A stretch of 64,000 nucleotides of DNA, taken from contig CAWAZD010000002.1 of NCBI GenBank assembly GCA_963786395.1, positions 1 through 64,000 of the forward strand, read 5' to 3'. Source of the DNA: Fen-1301 sp963786395. Lineage in GTDB: Bacteria > Bacteroidota > Ignavibacteria > Ignavibacteriales > Ignavibacteriaceae. Numbering within the stretch: position 1 is the stretch's first letter; every line of letters begins with the position of its first letter. The position numbers were made by a program, and so were the translations under genes. The notes under the pieces were generated by a model. That model worked only from the letters and a program-made list of their open reading frames with translations. It did no database searches and had not been told where the DNA came from. Shown here one piece after another: positions 1-8,738 of the stretch.

Positions 1-326
1 CGTTCGTTGACGGCTTGCCGAAGGGGTCATGTCCGACCCTTTGCTACTGTTCTCGCTCCATCCCGAACGGAAGCGCTACACAACAGCGGATGCTGAGCTA
101 TGCGGCGACACCGGTCTCACTGCCGTCGTCCGGCCCGTGCGACACTACCACCTCGCCATCTTCGTTCACGAACCGGCCAACGTTGCATTCAGAAGGATGA
201 CGAGCACCGCCTCCCACGGTCGCGAGGCGGGAAAAGGAGTCAGCCCAGGGGCTGTCGCCCGCTGCTCGATCTTGACGGGCACGGCTGCCCAGGTGCCTTC
301 TGGGGCGCAGCAGCGGGAGGCCGCCC
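1..326. other. GC-rich stretch with no recognisable gene
   Basis: This stretch has the same GC-rich composition as the next 5.5 kb. Open frames exist on both strands, as expected in GC-rich DNA, but none reads as a known protein. The region just upstream of a BNR/sialidase-like gene in alphaproteobacteria can hold a small MoaD/ThiS-like gene. A few weakly suggestive residues are present but not enough to call one. It is probably more decayed sequence of the same kind as its neighbour. Confidence 0.3.
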
Positions 327-1235
327 ATGAATGTCAGGGTGCTAATCGGGTCCAAGAAGGGCGCGTTCGTTCTCGAAAGCGACAGCGAGCGCCGCGATTG
401 GCGCGTGCGTGGGCCTTTGTGCGAGCACTGGCCGCTGACCCACGTCGCCGCCGACCTCGCCAGACGGGACCATTTACGCGACCGGCGGCAACGCGTGGTT
501 CGGGCCGGCTGTGTGGAAGTCGAATGACGGTGGCGCAACATGGACCCATTCGAGCCAAGGGTTGGCTTCCCCCAAGGCGAGGCGCCGGTAGAATGCGCCT
601 GGGTGGCTCATGCCGCGCACGGGCGGCTGTACGTCGGCGTCGAGCCGGCGGGACTTTTTGTCAGCGGCGATGGCGGCGAGAGCTTTCGCGAGGTGGAGGG
701 TCTGCGCCGACACCCCTCGCGCCCTCAATGGCAACCGGGCGGGATCGGCCTTGTGCTGCACTCCATCGTTTCCGATCCCACCGACGTGCGTCGCCTCTCG
801 GTCGGCATCTCCTCGGTCGGCGTGTTTTACACGGAGGACGGCGGCGAAACGTGGAGTCCGCGCGATTCGGGCACGCGCTGCGATTTTCTGCCCGAGGGAG
901 AGCGTTATCCAGATTTCGGCGAGTGCGTGATCACCTGACGCTCGCGCGGGCAGTTTCGCCGCTTCTCCAGCAAAAGCATTGCGGCATCTACCGCAGCGAC
1001 AACAGCGGCGCGTCCTGGCGCAGCATCGAGAACGGTCTACCGTCGAGCTTTGGCTTTCCTGTTGCCGCCCATCCCCGCGACGCCGACACGCTGTTCTTCC
1101 TGCCGCTCAACGGTGACACCAAGGGCCACTATCCGCAGCGCACGCGCGGCCGTCTGGCGATCGCGCGATGGCGGCGCGCATTGGGCTGACGGTCGTGCGG
1201 GGCTGCCTCAGTCCGGTGCAATGTCAGGGGGCTGA
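327..1235 (+). pseudogene. BNR/sialidase-like beta-propeller protein, frameshifted and truncated
   Basis: Consecutive frames give pieces of one WD40/BNR exo-sialidase-like protein of the kind found in Rhizobiales. It begins MNVRVLIGSKKGAFVLES at 327. It then continues in other frames as an Asp-box (KSNDGGATWTHSSQG) near 510-565, VGVFYTEDGGETWSP near 820-865, YRSDNSGASWRSIENGLPSS near 990-1050, and VWRSRDGGAHWAD near 1150-1190. The reading frame changes near 460, 570, 930 and 1140, in both directions (gains and losses), and homology stops at about 1235 before the usual C-terminus. The gene is therefore dead or the sequence is error-rich. Family assignment rests on the Asp-box repeats; the substrate is unknown. 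Confidence 0.6.
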
Positions 1236-1249
1236 TTGGTTCTTGGTGC

Positions 1250-1828
1250 AAGCGGCATAGGTACGCCGCCCCTGATGATGCGCTGGCGGGCTGGTGTGTT
1301 GCGACGGTATGCGGCAGCAAGGGGCGATGAAAACATCCGTTGCATGGTCACCAGCAGTTGGCTTGAACGTCGTGAGCGTCGAACGAGGCGAGCAGGCTTG
1401 GACGGTCTCGGTGCACAGTCGGCAGCCAACCTTCTGTCCACCTGGCCGTCATGCTCGCCGGGTCGTCGCCGACGGTATGGCGTTCGAGCAGGAGGCCGTG
1501 TTCTTCATCAGCCGGTAGACGCGCTTGGTGTTGATCGGGGCCAGGCCGTCGGATCGCCGCTCGCGCTTTAGGACCCGGCGATCCTCAGGTAGTCCGGTAG
1601 CCATAGTTGGGCGCTGATCGACCAGACGCCGAATATCGGCGCTCAGCTCCGGGTCGCCCGGCCGGTCCTGCGGCCCGCTTCGGCTCGGCGTCGTCACGGC
1701 GCTCAATCAGGTTGGAGCGCGCCATGCCCAACGTCTCGGCGATCGTCTTCACGGGGTATCTCCGGGCAGCGGCGAGCGCGACAGCAACGTCGGTTTTTTT
1801 GCCCGCGCCGGATCGAGCGCTTCCATGA
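1250..1828 (-). pseudogene. IS3-family (IS2-like) transposase OrfB remnant
   Basis: Read on the minus strand, pieces of an IS3-family OrfB appear in several frames. Near 1720-1790 there is a VALAAARRYPVKTIAETLG-like segment, followed by ARSNLIER. Near 1520-1660 comes ADIRRLVDQRP and then LKRERRSDGLAPINTKRVYR, which matches the helical region ahead of the DDE domain. Near 1370 a SFDAHD piece fits the start of the catalytic core. The frames are broken several times and no full DDE triad survives. This is a dead insertion-sequence fragment lying just upstream of an intact-looking IS1634-type transposase. Limits are approximate. Confidence 0.5.
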
Positions 1829-1988
1829 CCCTACTTGAACAGTAAACTGACCCTCGCGCTCGCAAGGCGTTGATATTATTGAGGGCGGCGAGGACTTTTC
1901 TCAAGGTGTAGTGCTACGTTTGCACAGTTTTTGCGCTTGATATTTGGCTTCGAGTCGGATTCCGTGGTGCTCGGTTCATGAGGGGCCC

Positions 1989-3695
1989 ATGTTCTTCCGC
2001 CTCAAGAAGTCCGGCCAACGCGGCTACGTACAGATCGTCGAGAACAGGCGCGACGGCGCGGCCGTCCGCCAGAGGGTGATCGCCAATCTCGGCCGCGCCG
2101 ACGAGTTGGCCGCCTCCGGCGCGCTCGCTTCGCTCATCGCCTCGGGCGCCAAGCTCACCGATCAGGTGCTGCTGATCCATGCGCTCGACGAGGACGAAGG
2201 CGCGCTGTCGGTCGCCGCCAGACGGATCGGCGGACCCCTGCTGTTCGGCCGGATCTGGGATCGGCTGGGGATTGGCGCGGTCCTCGATGATTTGCTGAAC
2301 GAGCGCGCGTTCGAGTTTCCGGTCGAGCGCGCCGTGTTCGTCGCCGCGCTGCATCGGCTGTTCGTTTCGGGATCGGATCGCGACTGTTCGTCGTGGATGG
2401 AGGACTACGATATCCCCGGCGCCGAGGGGCTCGATCTGCATCACTTCTACCGCGCCATGGCCTGGCTGGGCGAGGAACTGGAGGAGAAGCCGGATGGGGC
2501 GCTGGCGCCGCGCTGCGTCAAGGACCTGATCGAGGAGAGGCTGTTCGACCGCCGCCGCGATCTGTTCACCGACCTCTCCGCCGTCTTCATGGACACCACC
2601 AGCCTCTCCTTCTACGGCGAGGGCGGCGAGACGTTGGGCGAACACGGTTATTCCAAGGACTATCGACCCGATTTGAAGCAGATGATCCTCAGCCTCGTCG
2701 TCGACGGCGACGGCCGGCCGATTTGCACCGAGATGTGGCCGGGCAATACTGCAGATGTGACGACGCTTCTGCCGGTCGTCGATCGTCTGCAGCGGCGCTT
2801 TTCCATCGACCGGGTCTGCGTCGTCGCCGACCGCGGCATGATCTCGGCCGCAACCGTAGCCGGGCTTGAGGAGCGCAAGCTGGAGTACATCCTCGGCGCG
2901 CGCGAGCGCTCGGAGGCGATCGTGCGCAAGATCGTGCTCGAGAACGACGATCCTTTCGTGCCCCTCCTCGTCGAGCGCAAGGCGGGAGAGACGCAGCTGT
3001 TCGTCAAGCAGGTGAAGGTCGAAGGCGCCCGCTATGTCGTCTGTCGCAACGAAGCAGAAGCCGAGAACGACCGCAAGGACCGCGAGGCGATCGTCGCCGC
3101 GCTCGATGCGCAACTGAAGAAGGGCGACAAGGCGTTGATCGGCAATTCGGCCTATCGGCGCTATCTGCGCAAAGCCGGGGCCAGAGGCGTCCCCTCATTC
3201 GAGATCGACGCCGGCAAGCTCGCCGAAGAGGCGCGCTTCGACGGGATCTTCGTCTTGCGCACCAACGCCAGGGTGACTCCTCTGCAGGCGGTCCTGCGCT
3301 ACCGCGATCTGCTCCTTGTCGAGGACCTCTTTCGCCGGACCAAGGCGATCATGCGCACCCGGCCGATCTTCCATTCCTCCGACGCCGCCATCCGCGGTCA
3401 CGTCTTCTGCTCCTTCCTGGCGCTGTCGATGCAGAAGCATCTCGACGACCTCGCCCGCCAGGCCGGCTTCGCGCCGGAAGGGAAAGACCTCCTGCGCGAT
3501 CTCGATCGCCTCGCCCAGGTGCGCATCCGCCACCGCGGCGCCGACTGGCTCGTGCGCACCGACGCCGCCTCAGATGTGACCAGAACTCTTCAAATGCGCC
3601 CATGTCGCCCTGCCGCCGCGCGCCCACCAGGCCCGCCCCCCGCCGCCAGCCCCGTCCAAATCTCCCCGAAAACGCCGCGGCCGCCCCAAGCGTAG
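1989..3695 (+). CDS. IS1634-family transposase, C-terminus frameshifted
   Basis: This is a DDE transposase of the IS1634 group (IS4 superfamily), which cuts and inserts its own element. The N-terminus MFFRLKKSGQRGYVQIVENR is typical, so ATG 1989 is preferred over the upstream in-frame start at 1944. DDE-type segments are visible: an AVFMDTTSLSFYGEGG stretch about 200 residues in (first Asp), VVADRGMIS about 300 in (second Asp), and a DLFRRTKAIMRTRPIFH stretch further on. The last ~40 residues are out of frame. Dropping one base near 3582 restores VALPPRAHQARPPP and a basic tail ending at TGA 3709-3711. The composition is GC-rich like the flanks. Element ends could not be fixed. Confidence 0.85.
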   Translation: MFFRLKKSGQRGYVQIVENRRDGAAVRQRVIANLGRADELAASGALASLIASGAKLTDQVLLIHALDEDEGALSVAARRIGGPLLFGRIWDRLGIGAVLDDLLNERAFEFPVERAVFVAALHRLFVSGSDRDCSSWMEDYDIPGAEGLDLHHFYRAMAWLGEELEEKPDGALAPRCVKDLIEERLFDRRRDLFTDLSAVFMDTTSLSFYGEGGETLGEHGYSKDYRPDLKQMILSLVVDGDGRPICTEMWPGNTADVTTLLPVVDRLQRRFSIDRVCVVADRGMISAATVAGLEERKLEYILGARERSEAIVRKIVLENDDPFVPLLVERKAGETQLFVKQVKVEGARYVVCRNEAEAENDRKDREAIVAALDAQLKKGDKALIGNSAYRRYLRKAGARGVPSFEIDAGKLAEEARFDGIFVLRTNARVTPLQAVLRYRDLLLVEDLFRRTKAIMRTRPIFHSSDAAIRGHVFCSFLALSMQKHLDDLARQAGFAPEGKDLLRDLDRLAQVRIRHRGADWLVRTDAASDVTRTLQMRPCRPAAARPPGPPPAASPVQISPKTPRPPQA

Positions 3696-3764
3696 TGCCA
3701 CGCCAACTTGAATTTCGTCAGAACGCCAACACAATCAGCCGCTTGCAAAAATCAGGTGTTCAAG

Positions 3765-4279
3765 TCGGGTCTGACTCTATCACCCTCAGCTACCTTAAGT
3801 CCTGCGTTCGAGAAGAGATCACCGGCGGGATAGTCACCGTCGGATCTGAGCAGAGCGATGTGCAATCGTCACTAGTCAAACGCGGGAAAGTCGACTGTGA
3901 CGCGACCAAGATGCTGACTGCACCGCGCCAAGGGAACGATGCGGCTGAAGTCGTTTTCAAGGAGTTTGTCCAAGCAGCTCCCAAAATGCCTGCGCCGGAG
4001 TTCAAGCTGTATGGCCTCTGTCCGCTCTTTGAGCTGAGAGGCGCCGGCCAGTTGGTAGTCCAACGCCTCGACACTCCTGGAGAGCGTCTTGAGTTTACAA
4101 TAGGCTCACATAAACTTGTGCAGACGCTTTCTTTGATTTCGCAGATGAGAAAATATCTCTTTCTCCCGGTGAAATCTCTGTACAGCTTGGCTCGCGCATC
4201 AAGCGATATTCGAAATCGATGCGAGTGCCGGGACTTGCCGCACGCCCATCATCGGGCGCTGGCGCACGATCGACCCTAA
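3765..4279 (+). pseudogene. Small exported protein remnant upstream of the cyclase
   Basis: The frame from about 3765 reads SDSITLSYLKSCVREEITGG, then SSLVKRGKVDCDATKM, then ELRGAGQLVVQRLDTPGERL. After a frame change near 4200 the end reads IFEIDASAGTCRTPIIGRW. From memory of alphaproteobacterial genomes, this resembles a short exported protein often encoded directly before CHASE2-type adenylate cyclases. The N-terminal signal peptide is missing, perhaps removed when the IS1634-type element inserted just upstream. The family name is uncertain; that it is a broken coding region in the same block as the next gene is better supported. Confidence 0.4.
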
Positions 4280-4282
4280 GGG

Positions 4283-5834
4283 ATGACTATACTTCAAGTT
4301 TGCAGGAACGCGCCTGCAATCGCCGTCGTTGTCCTGCTTGTCAGCATTCTGGCTCTCTCCCCTCCTGCTCAACTCCTCCAAGGGCTATCGCTTGATGTCC
4401 TTGACCGCGCTCCGTTGGCGTCTAGTTGGCGAACGGCGAAACCACGAACTCGATCTCCTACTGTTGTCGTCGCGCTCGATCAGGCGACCTATGAGACACC
4501 GCCATTCAGGGTACACCAACCGTCGTTTGGACCCAGAGATTGGAAAGGTCCTGACTGCAGTAGTTGACGCCGGAGCCGCTGTCGTTGGCTTCGACCTCAT
4601 CTTTCCAAGTTCGATCGAGGAATCGGACCTGCCCTTTGGTCAGGAACTTTCGGATCAGCACAATCGAGGATTTCGATCGCGATTTTCTGCGCGCCCTGGG
4701 CATTGCGGCCCGGACCGGCAAGGTCGTGCTGGCTGCGATTCAGCGGGTAGTAACTGGATCTCACCCTGCGGCAGGGCAACGCGTGGCTGTCGAAGAGCCG
4801 CACAAATATACGCGCAATCAACGTACTCGTCGACCCCGACGGGGTTGTGCGAAGGGTGCCGCTGCTAGTGAGTAATGGCACGACGCCGGCGATGGCGCTT
4901 GAGCTTGCATCGCGCGCGCTCGAAGTCGCCCCGGAAGTCAAGGACCACATGAGCGTCAGTCTGCAAGGATGCCGACTGCCGCGGAGCGGGTCGAACGCCC
5001 TAACGCTCAATTTCCGGGCGGGTCGAACGACATTCCCACCTACTCATTTTCGCGGATTTGCATTCTTGCCTGGAGAGAGGAAACGCCGAGTTCTTCCGCC
5101 GCCACTTCAAAGGAAAATTGCCCTTTTTGGCTCCGCCCTTGATTTTCAAGACCGCAAGCTGACTTCGAAGCGCTTTGCTACTGCGCCGGAGAAATTGGGA
5201 ACCGAGCGCTGCGTGGTAACCCCAGCGAAGACCGAGCCGATCGTCAGCAGTTCGATCGACGGTGTCTCTTTCCACGCCACTGCCATCAATAACCTGTTGC
5301 GACGTGATGCCGTCGAAGAGTGGCGCCCGCTACTTCGGGGCCTTCGCCGTCTTCGAAGGCGCCAGTATCGCCGCCATAAGCGCCCTCCTTTTCGGTCCAG
5401 GCTTGGCCGGACTAACCATATTGTCCGGAATTGTGGCATGGACCGTGGGCGTCCATTATTGCATTCCACGGCGCAGTTGCAATGCCGCTCTTGCAGCCGA
5501 TTGCCGGCGCTCTCATCGCGCTGCCTTCGACAATTGCTTATCGGCTCTTTGTTATCGACAAGGAGTGGCGCTTCTTGCGTCGCGCTTTTGCACTCTCTCT
5601 CGCACCAGAGGTAATTGATGCCCTTGTTGCGTCGGGCAAACCTCCTGTTCTTGGGGGTGAGATTCGTACTGTCACCATATTCTGTCTCGGACGTCTCCGA
5701 TTTCTCTTTGTTAGCTGAGACGATGAATCCGTTCTATCCTAGTGTCCCTCATGAACTGTTATTTCTCGGCCATGACAGAGGTTATTGAGGCTAATGGCCG
5801 ATTTGTGGACAAGTACGTTGGAAGCGCGATCGTC
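4283..5834 (+). pseudogene. CHASE2-domain adenylate/guanylate cyclase, frameshifted and cut off
   Basis: Pieces in successive frames give a CHASE2 sensor followed by three membrane helices and the start of a class III cyclase. Seen in order are VVVALDQATYETPPF (about 4460), AVVDAGAAVVGFDLIFPSSI (about 4560), FDRDFLRALGIAARTGKVVL, IALFGSALDFQDRKLTSKRF (about 5120), SSIDGVSFHATAINNLLRRD, LPLLQPIAGALIALPSTIAY (about 5480), LAPEVIDALVASGKPPVLGG, and finally DKYVGSAIV ending at 5834. The normal continuation (GDAIVAVFGAP) is missing because AT-rich DNA starts there. At least six frame breaks lie inside. In the living form it would make cAMP in response to an extracytoplasmic signal. Confidence 0.65.
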
Positions 5835-5954
5835 AAATAAATACTGTCTAAATCTAACAAAATAATAAGCTAAAATAGAGAGAATTGGATATATTAAAAA
5901 GTGTAGTAATGGCAAAGATTCGATGCTGCGCGTAAAAATAACAAAACGAATAAT
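5835..5954. other. AT-rich orphan segment between cyclase remnant and IS1182 element
   Basis: The base composition switches sharply at about 5835, in the middle of the cyclase catalytic domain. The 120 bases up to the left inverted repeat of the IS element match neither the cyclase nor the IS. No gene is seen. It belongs by composition to the right-hand genome. Confidence 0.5.
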
Positions 5955-7610
5955 GGTGTCGGGGAATGGGAGTCTGTCCGAGAACCTCCTATATAATAAT
6001 TCAAATAATGAGTTATTATGTGGACGATACCTTTGAGGACTTATTTTTTCATTATTTGATGATGAAAAAAAATAAGCCTGCAAGTTATATTGCTTGTAGG
6101 CTTAAATATTTGGATAATTTCTTAATGTTGTAAGCAGTACAAAGTAAATTTAACTCACATTCTGCCTTATCCACTCCACGAAGTAAGAACTGTCTGAACA
6201 ACATTATTCTTTTTAGATGTGCAAAGACTGGTTCTATTACCATTCTTCTCTTGTATTTTATTCTTCCTTCCATGGATAATAGTTTAGTGCGCATCTCTGC
6301 CTTAAACTTATCATTTTCATAAATCTGTATCTGTCTTGATTTTGCTTCCGGTTTGCTGATGCATTTTCTTCTAAATGCACAATCCTGACAAGCATGGCCT
6401 ATATATATTCTGAACTTTACTCCGTTTCTAGAGTTTTTCCCTTTAAATTTCATCACCTGTTGATTTGGACAGGTATAGGTATCATCTGATTGATTATAGG
6501 TAAATTTTCTTCTGTCAAATTCTCCAATAGTTTCGTTATCCTTTTCATCTGTTTCTTTATTTAGCATACAATCAGGGACATACGCATCTATTTCATTCTC
6601 TTCAATGTACAGATATGTTTTCCCACTTTCATAACCTGCATCGGCTAATACTTCCTTTGGTTTCTCTCCTGTATTTTTGACTATTTCTTCATATACCGGA
6701 ATAAAATTTTTATGGTCATTTTCATGATTGCTAATTTTACAGGCTGTTATTATCTGATTATCACAATCAATGGCTGCCTGCGCATTATAACAGATGTCTG
6801 TTCCCCTATTGTTTATAAGCATTATCCTGGATTCCGGATCTGTTAGGCTTACCCTTTTAAGATCATTTTCTTCCAGATGTTTCTTCGCTTGTTTTATTTT
6901 CTCTAATAGTTTTTCATTTCCGGATAACTCCTCAGGAAGTTCATCTCCTCTTTTGTCTTTTCCGTATCTCTGATCTTCTTCTTTGTCTATGCTTTCTGCG
7001 CTCTCAATGATTTGCTTTATGTTATTTTCTACTCTGCGTTCTAATTTTAGAAGGTCTTTTTTATCTAACATCTTTTTTCTGGAAGAATTCGCTTCTATCT
7101 TTGTTCCATCTATAGCTATTTGTCCTAACTTAGCCAGGCCCATCTGCCTGCATATTTGAAGCACCTGTTTGAAATATCCCTTAAGGTATTCTTTTTTGTT
7201 TAACCTGAAATCACTTATTGTTCTGAAGTCTGGCTTTTGCTGGGCTGATAGATACATGAAGAATATATCGCTTTCTAACTTCTCGGCTATTTTTCTTGAA
7301 CTCCGTACCCCAACTAAATATCCATAAAGTAATATCTTTACTAACATCATCGGATGGTAGCCCGGTTGACCTTCTTCGCTATAGCTGGCATATAAATCCT
7401 TAAGATCTAATTGCTCTACTATCTTATCGACTGCCCTTACAACATGATTTTCAGGGACCAATTCCTCTATACTTTGAGGAAGAAGTGTTGTTTGATGCTG
7501 TTCGTAGGAACGAAATTTCATTTCTATTATCCAGGTTTTTCTCCTACAAATATATTAATTATTTTTCGTTTTTATCCTAGTTCTCGGACAGACTCATGGT
7601 CCCCGACACC
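5955..7610 (-). mobile_element. IS1182-family insertion sequence
   Basis: Terminal inverted repeats of 31 bases lie at 5955-5985 and 7580-7610 and agree at 27 positions. The outer part is GGTGTCGGGGA, the inner part GAGTCTGTCCGAGAAC, and a four-base mismatch block separates them. They frame a single minus-strand transposase gene. The element is AT-rich and matches the right-hand genome rather than the GC-rich left block. The flanking bases (AATAAT on the left, CCAGAA on the right) show no direct duplication, so this copy may have been recombined since insertion, or the left flank may not be the original one. Confidence 0.85.
6085..7521 (-). CDS. IS1182-family transposase
   Basis: A 478-residue DDE transposase. 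The N-terminal domain (about residues 1-120) has LLPQSIEELVPENHVVRAVD and the YHPMMLVKILLYGYLVGVRS segment typical of the family. The catalytic Asp residues are in IAIDGTKIEANSS (about residue 140) and VLADAGYESGKTY (about 290). The Glu is in MVIEPVFAHLKRIMLFRQF near the C-terminus. A Cys-rich insertion (CPNQQ, CQDCAFRRKC) sits before it, as in many members. Full family length with no frameshift, so this copy could be active. It is the only complete gene in the 2 kb next to the compositional boundary. Confidence 0.92.
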   Translation of the reverse strand: MKFRSYEQHQTTLLPQSIEELVPENHVVRAVDKIVEQLDLKDLYASYSEEGQPGYHPMMLVKILLYGYLVGVRSSRKIAEKLESDIFFMYLSAQQKPDFRTISDFRLNKKEYLKGYFKQVLQICRQMGLAKLGQIAIDGTKIEANSSRKKMLDKKDLLKLERRVENNIKQIIESAESIDKEEDQRYGKDKRGDELPEELSGNEKLLEKIKQAKKHLEENDLKRVSLTDPESRIMLINNRGTDICYNAQAAIDCDNQIITACKISNHENDHKNFIPVYEEIVKNTGEKPKEVLADAGYESGKTYLYIEENEIDAYVPDCMLNKETDEKDNETIGEFDRRKFTYNQSDDTYTCPNQQVMKFKGKNSRNGVKFRIYIGHACQDCAFRRKCISKPEAKSRQIQIYENDKFKAEMRTKLLSMEGRIKYKRRMVIEPVFAHLKRIMLFRQFLLRGVDKAECELNLLCTAYNIKKLSKYLSLQAI

Positions 7611-7822
7611 CCAGAACAGATTCCCGCTTTCGCGGAGAAGGGGATGAATCCCCTGGACGACAATTATTTTTTATCTATAATCCCCGGCATAAATTCCTGG
7701 GCTATGGTTTAGAATGATAAATTATCATTGGTGACGGTGGTTGCATATCAACTCTTCAAATATCGGAAAATGAGGTGAATTTGTCAGAACTTCCTTAAAT
7801 TGATCCTATGGCTATTTATAAA
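7611..7822. other. Intergenic region with dispersed palindromes
   Basis: Between the IS element and the nuoA promoter there is no gene. Bases 7621-7635 contain a CCCGC-TTTC-GCGG hairpin, which reads with a GAAA loop on the minus strand. Bases 7639-7654 hold the palindrome AGGGGATGAATCCCCT. Both recur elsewhere in the window (23454-23473 and 20341-20356), so they belong to genome-wide repeat families. Confidence 0.6.
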
Positions 7823-7831
7823 TATATTTGC
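7799..7831 (+). promoter_or_regulatory. Bacteroidota-type promoter for the nuo operon
   Basis: TATATTTGC at 7823-7831 fits the Bacteroidota -7 box TAnnTTTG. An ATTG at 7799-7802 lies 20 bases upstream in the -33 position. It precedes the nuoA ATG by 21 bases, which leaves a very short leader. Confidence 0.65.
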
Positions 7832-7852
7832 AAAAAATATTCCTAAGTACTT

Positions 7853-8221
7853 ATGATTGAACAATATATACCGGTATTATGTGTGGTTGGTTTCGCAGCC
7901 ATATTTGCAATTGCTGTCATAGTTTCATCTAAACTGATTGGACCGCAGAGACCGGATGCCGTAAAGAATTCAACATATGAAAGCGGCATGAAACCCATCG
8001 GTTCCACAAATGAAAGGGTTTCAGTCAAATATTATCTTGTGGCAATGCTATTTATAATTTTTGATCTTGAAGTGATATTTGTTTATCCCTGGGCAGTACA
8101 ATTTAGAAAGCTGCTTGGTGAAATCGGAACTTCTGTCTTCTTTTCGATGTTAATATTCTTAGTAGTTCTGGAATTAGGTTACTTGTATGTTTATAAAAAA
8201 GGCGGTTTCAAATGGGAATAG
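7853..8221 (+). CDS. nuoA: NADH-quinone oxidoreductase subunit A
   Basis: A small membrane subunit of respiratory complex I that links the peripheral arm to the membrane arm near the quinone site. It has 122 residues with three hydrophobic helices (about 5-28, 60-82, 92-114). It carries the conserved YESGMKP loop at 42-48 and FDLEVIFVYPWA at 70-81, whose acidic pair is a family hallmark. First gene of a tight nuo run; its end overlaps the start of nuoB by 10 bases, suggesting translational coupling. Start chosen at ATG 7853, just downstream of a good promoter. Confidence 0.95.
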   Translation: MIEQYIPVLCVVGFAAIFAIAVIVSSKLIGPQRPDAVKNSTYESGMKPIGSTNERVSVKYYLVAMLFIIFDLEVIFVYPWAVQFRKLLGEIGTSVFFSMLIFLVVLELGYLYVYKKGGFKWE

Positions 8222-8733
8222 AAGCTAAATTAAGCCAGGATAGTTTTTTCACTACAACTATTGACGCTATAGCTGCGTGGGCAAGAAAGAATTCAGTTTG
8301 GCCGATGCCGATGGGTATTTCATGCTGTGCTATTGAGATGATGGCTGTAGGTGATCCTAAATATGATATTGCAAGGTTCGGTTCTGAAGTAATGAGATTT
8401 ACTCCCCGCCAGTGTGATCTGATGATTGTAGCAGGAACTGTAACATATAAAATGGCTCATGTAGTAAAAAAAATTTATGACCAGATGCCCGATCCTAAAT
8501 GGGTAATTGCTATGGGTGCCTGCACTTCTTCCGGAGGTATGTACAGAACATATAATGTTGTGCAGGGAATTGACCAGTTCCTTCCTGTTGATGTTTATCT
8601 TGCCGGCTGTCCGCCAAGACCGGATAACCTTTTAAATGCTCTGATAATGATTCAGGATAAAATCGGTAAAACTAAAGTAAGTGAATTTCAGAATAAACCA
8701 TTAACCGAATACCCGGAGCATAACAAAAATTAA
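8212..8733 (+). CDS. nuoB: NADH-quinone oxidoreductase subunit B
   Basis: Carries the terminal 4Fe-4S cluster N2 of complex I, which passes electrons to quinone. The cluster ligands are all present: adjacent Cys38-Cys39 in GISCCAIEMM, Cys104 in GACTSSGG, and Cys133 in LAGCPPRPDNLL. The length of 173 residues is normal. The start overlaps nuoA and nuoCD follows after 5 bases. Soluble subunit at the membrane interface. Confidence 0.96.
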   Translation: MGIEAKLSQDSFFTTTIDAIAAWARKNSVWPMPMGISCCAIEMMAVGDPKYDIARFGSEVMRFTPRQCDLMIVAGTVTYKMAHVVKKIYDQMPDPKWVIAMGACTSSGGMYRTYNVVQGIDQFLPVDVYLAGCPPRPDNLLNALIMIQDKIGKTKVSEFQNKPLTEYPEHNKN

Positions 8734-8738
8734 TTATT

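Noticed and set aside
1914..3113. 399-residue open frame on the minus strand
   Set aside because: It is the antisense shadow of the IS1634-type transposase; such long shadows are common in GC-rich genes and it resembles no protein family.
3602..4279. 225-residue open frame running out of the transposase tail
   Set aside because: Its first part is the out-of-frame end of the transposase and its last part is a frame-broken remnant, so it is not one real protein.
5739..6083. 114-residue minus-strand frame across the boundary
   Set aside because: It joins cyclase antisense, the AT-rich orphan segment and the IS end; it spans a junction and has no family features.
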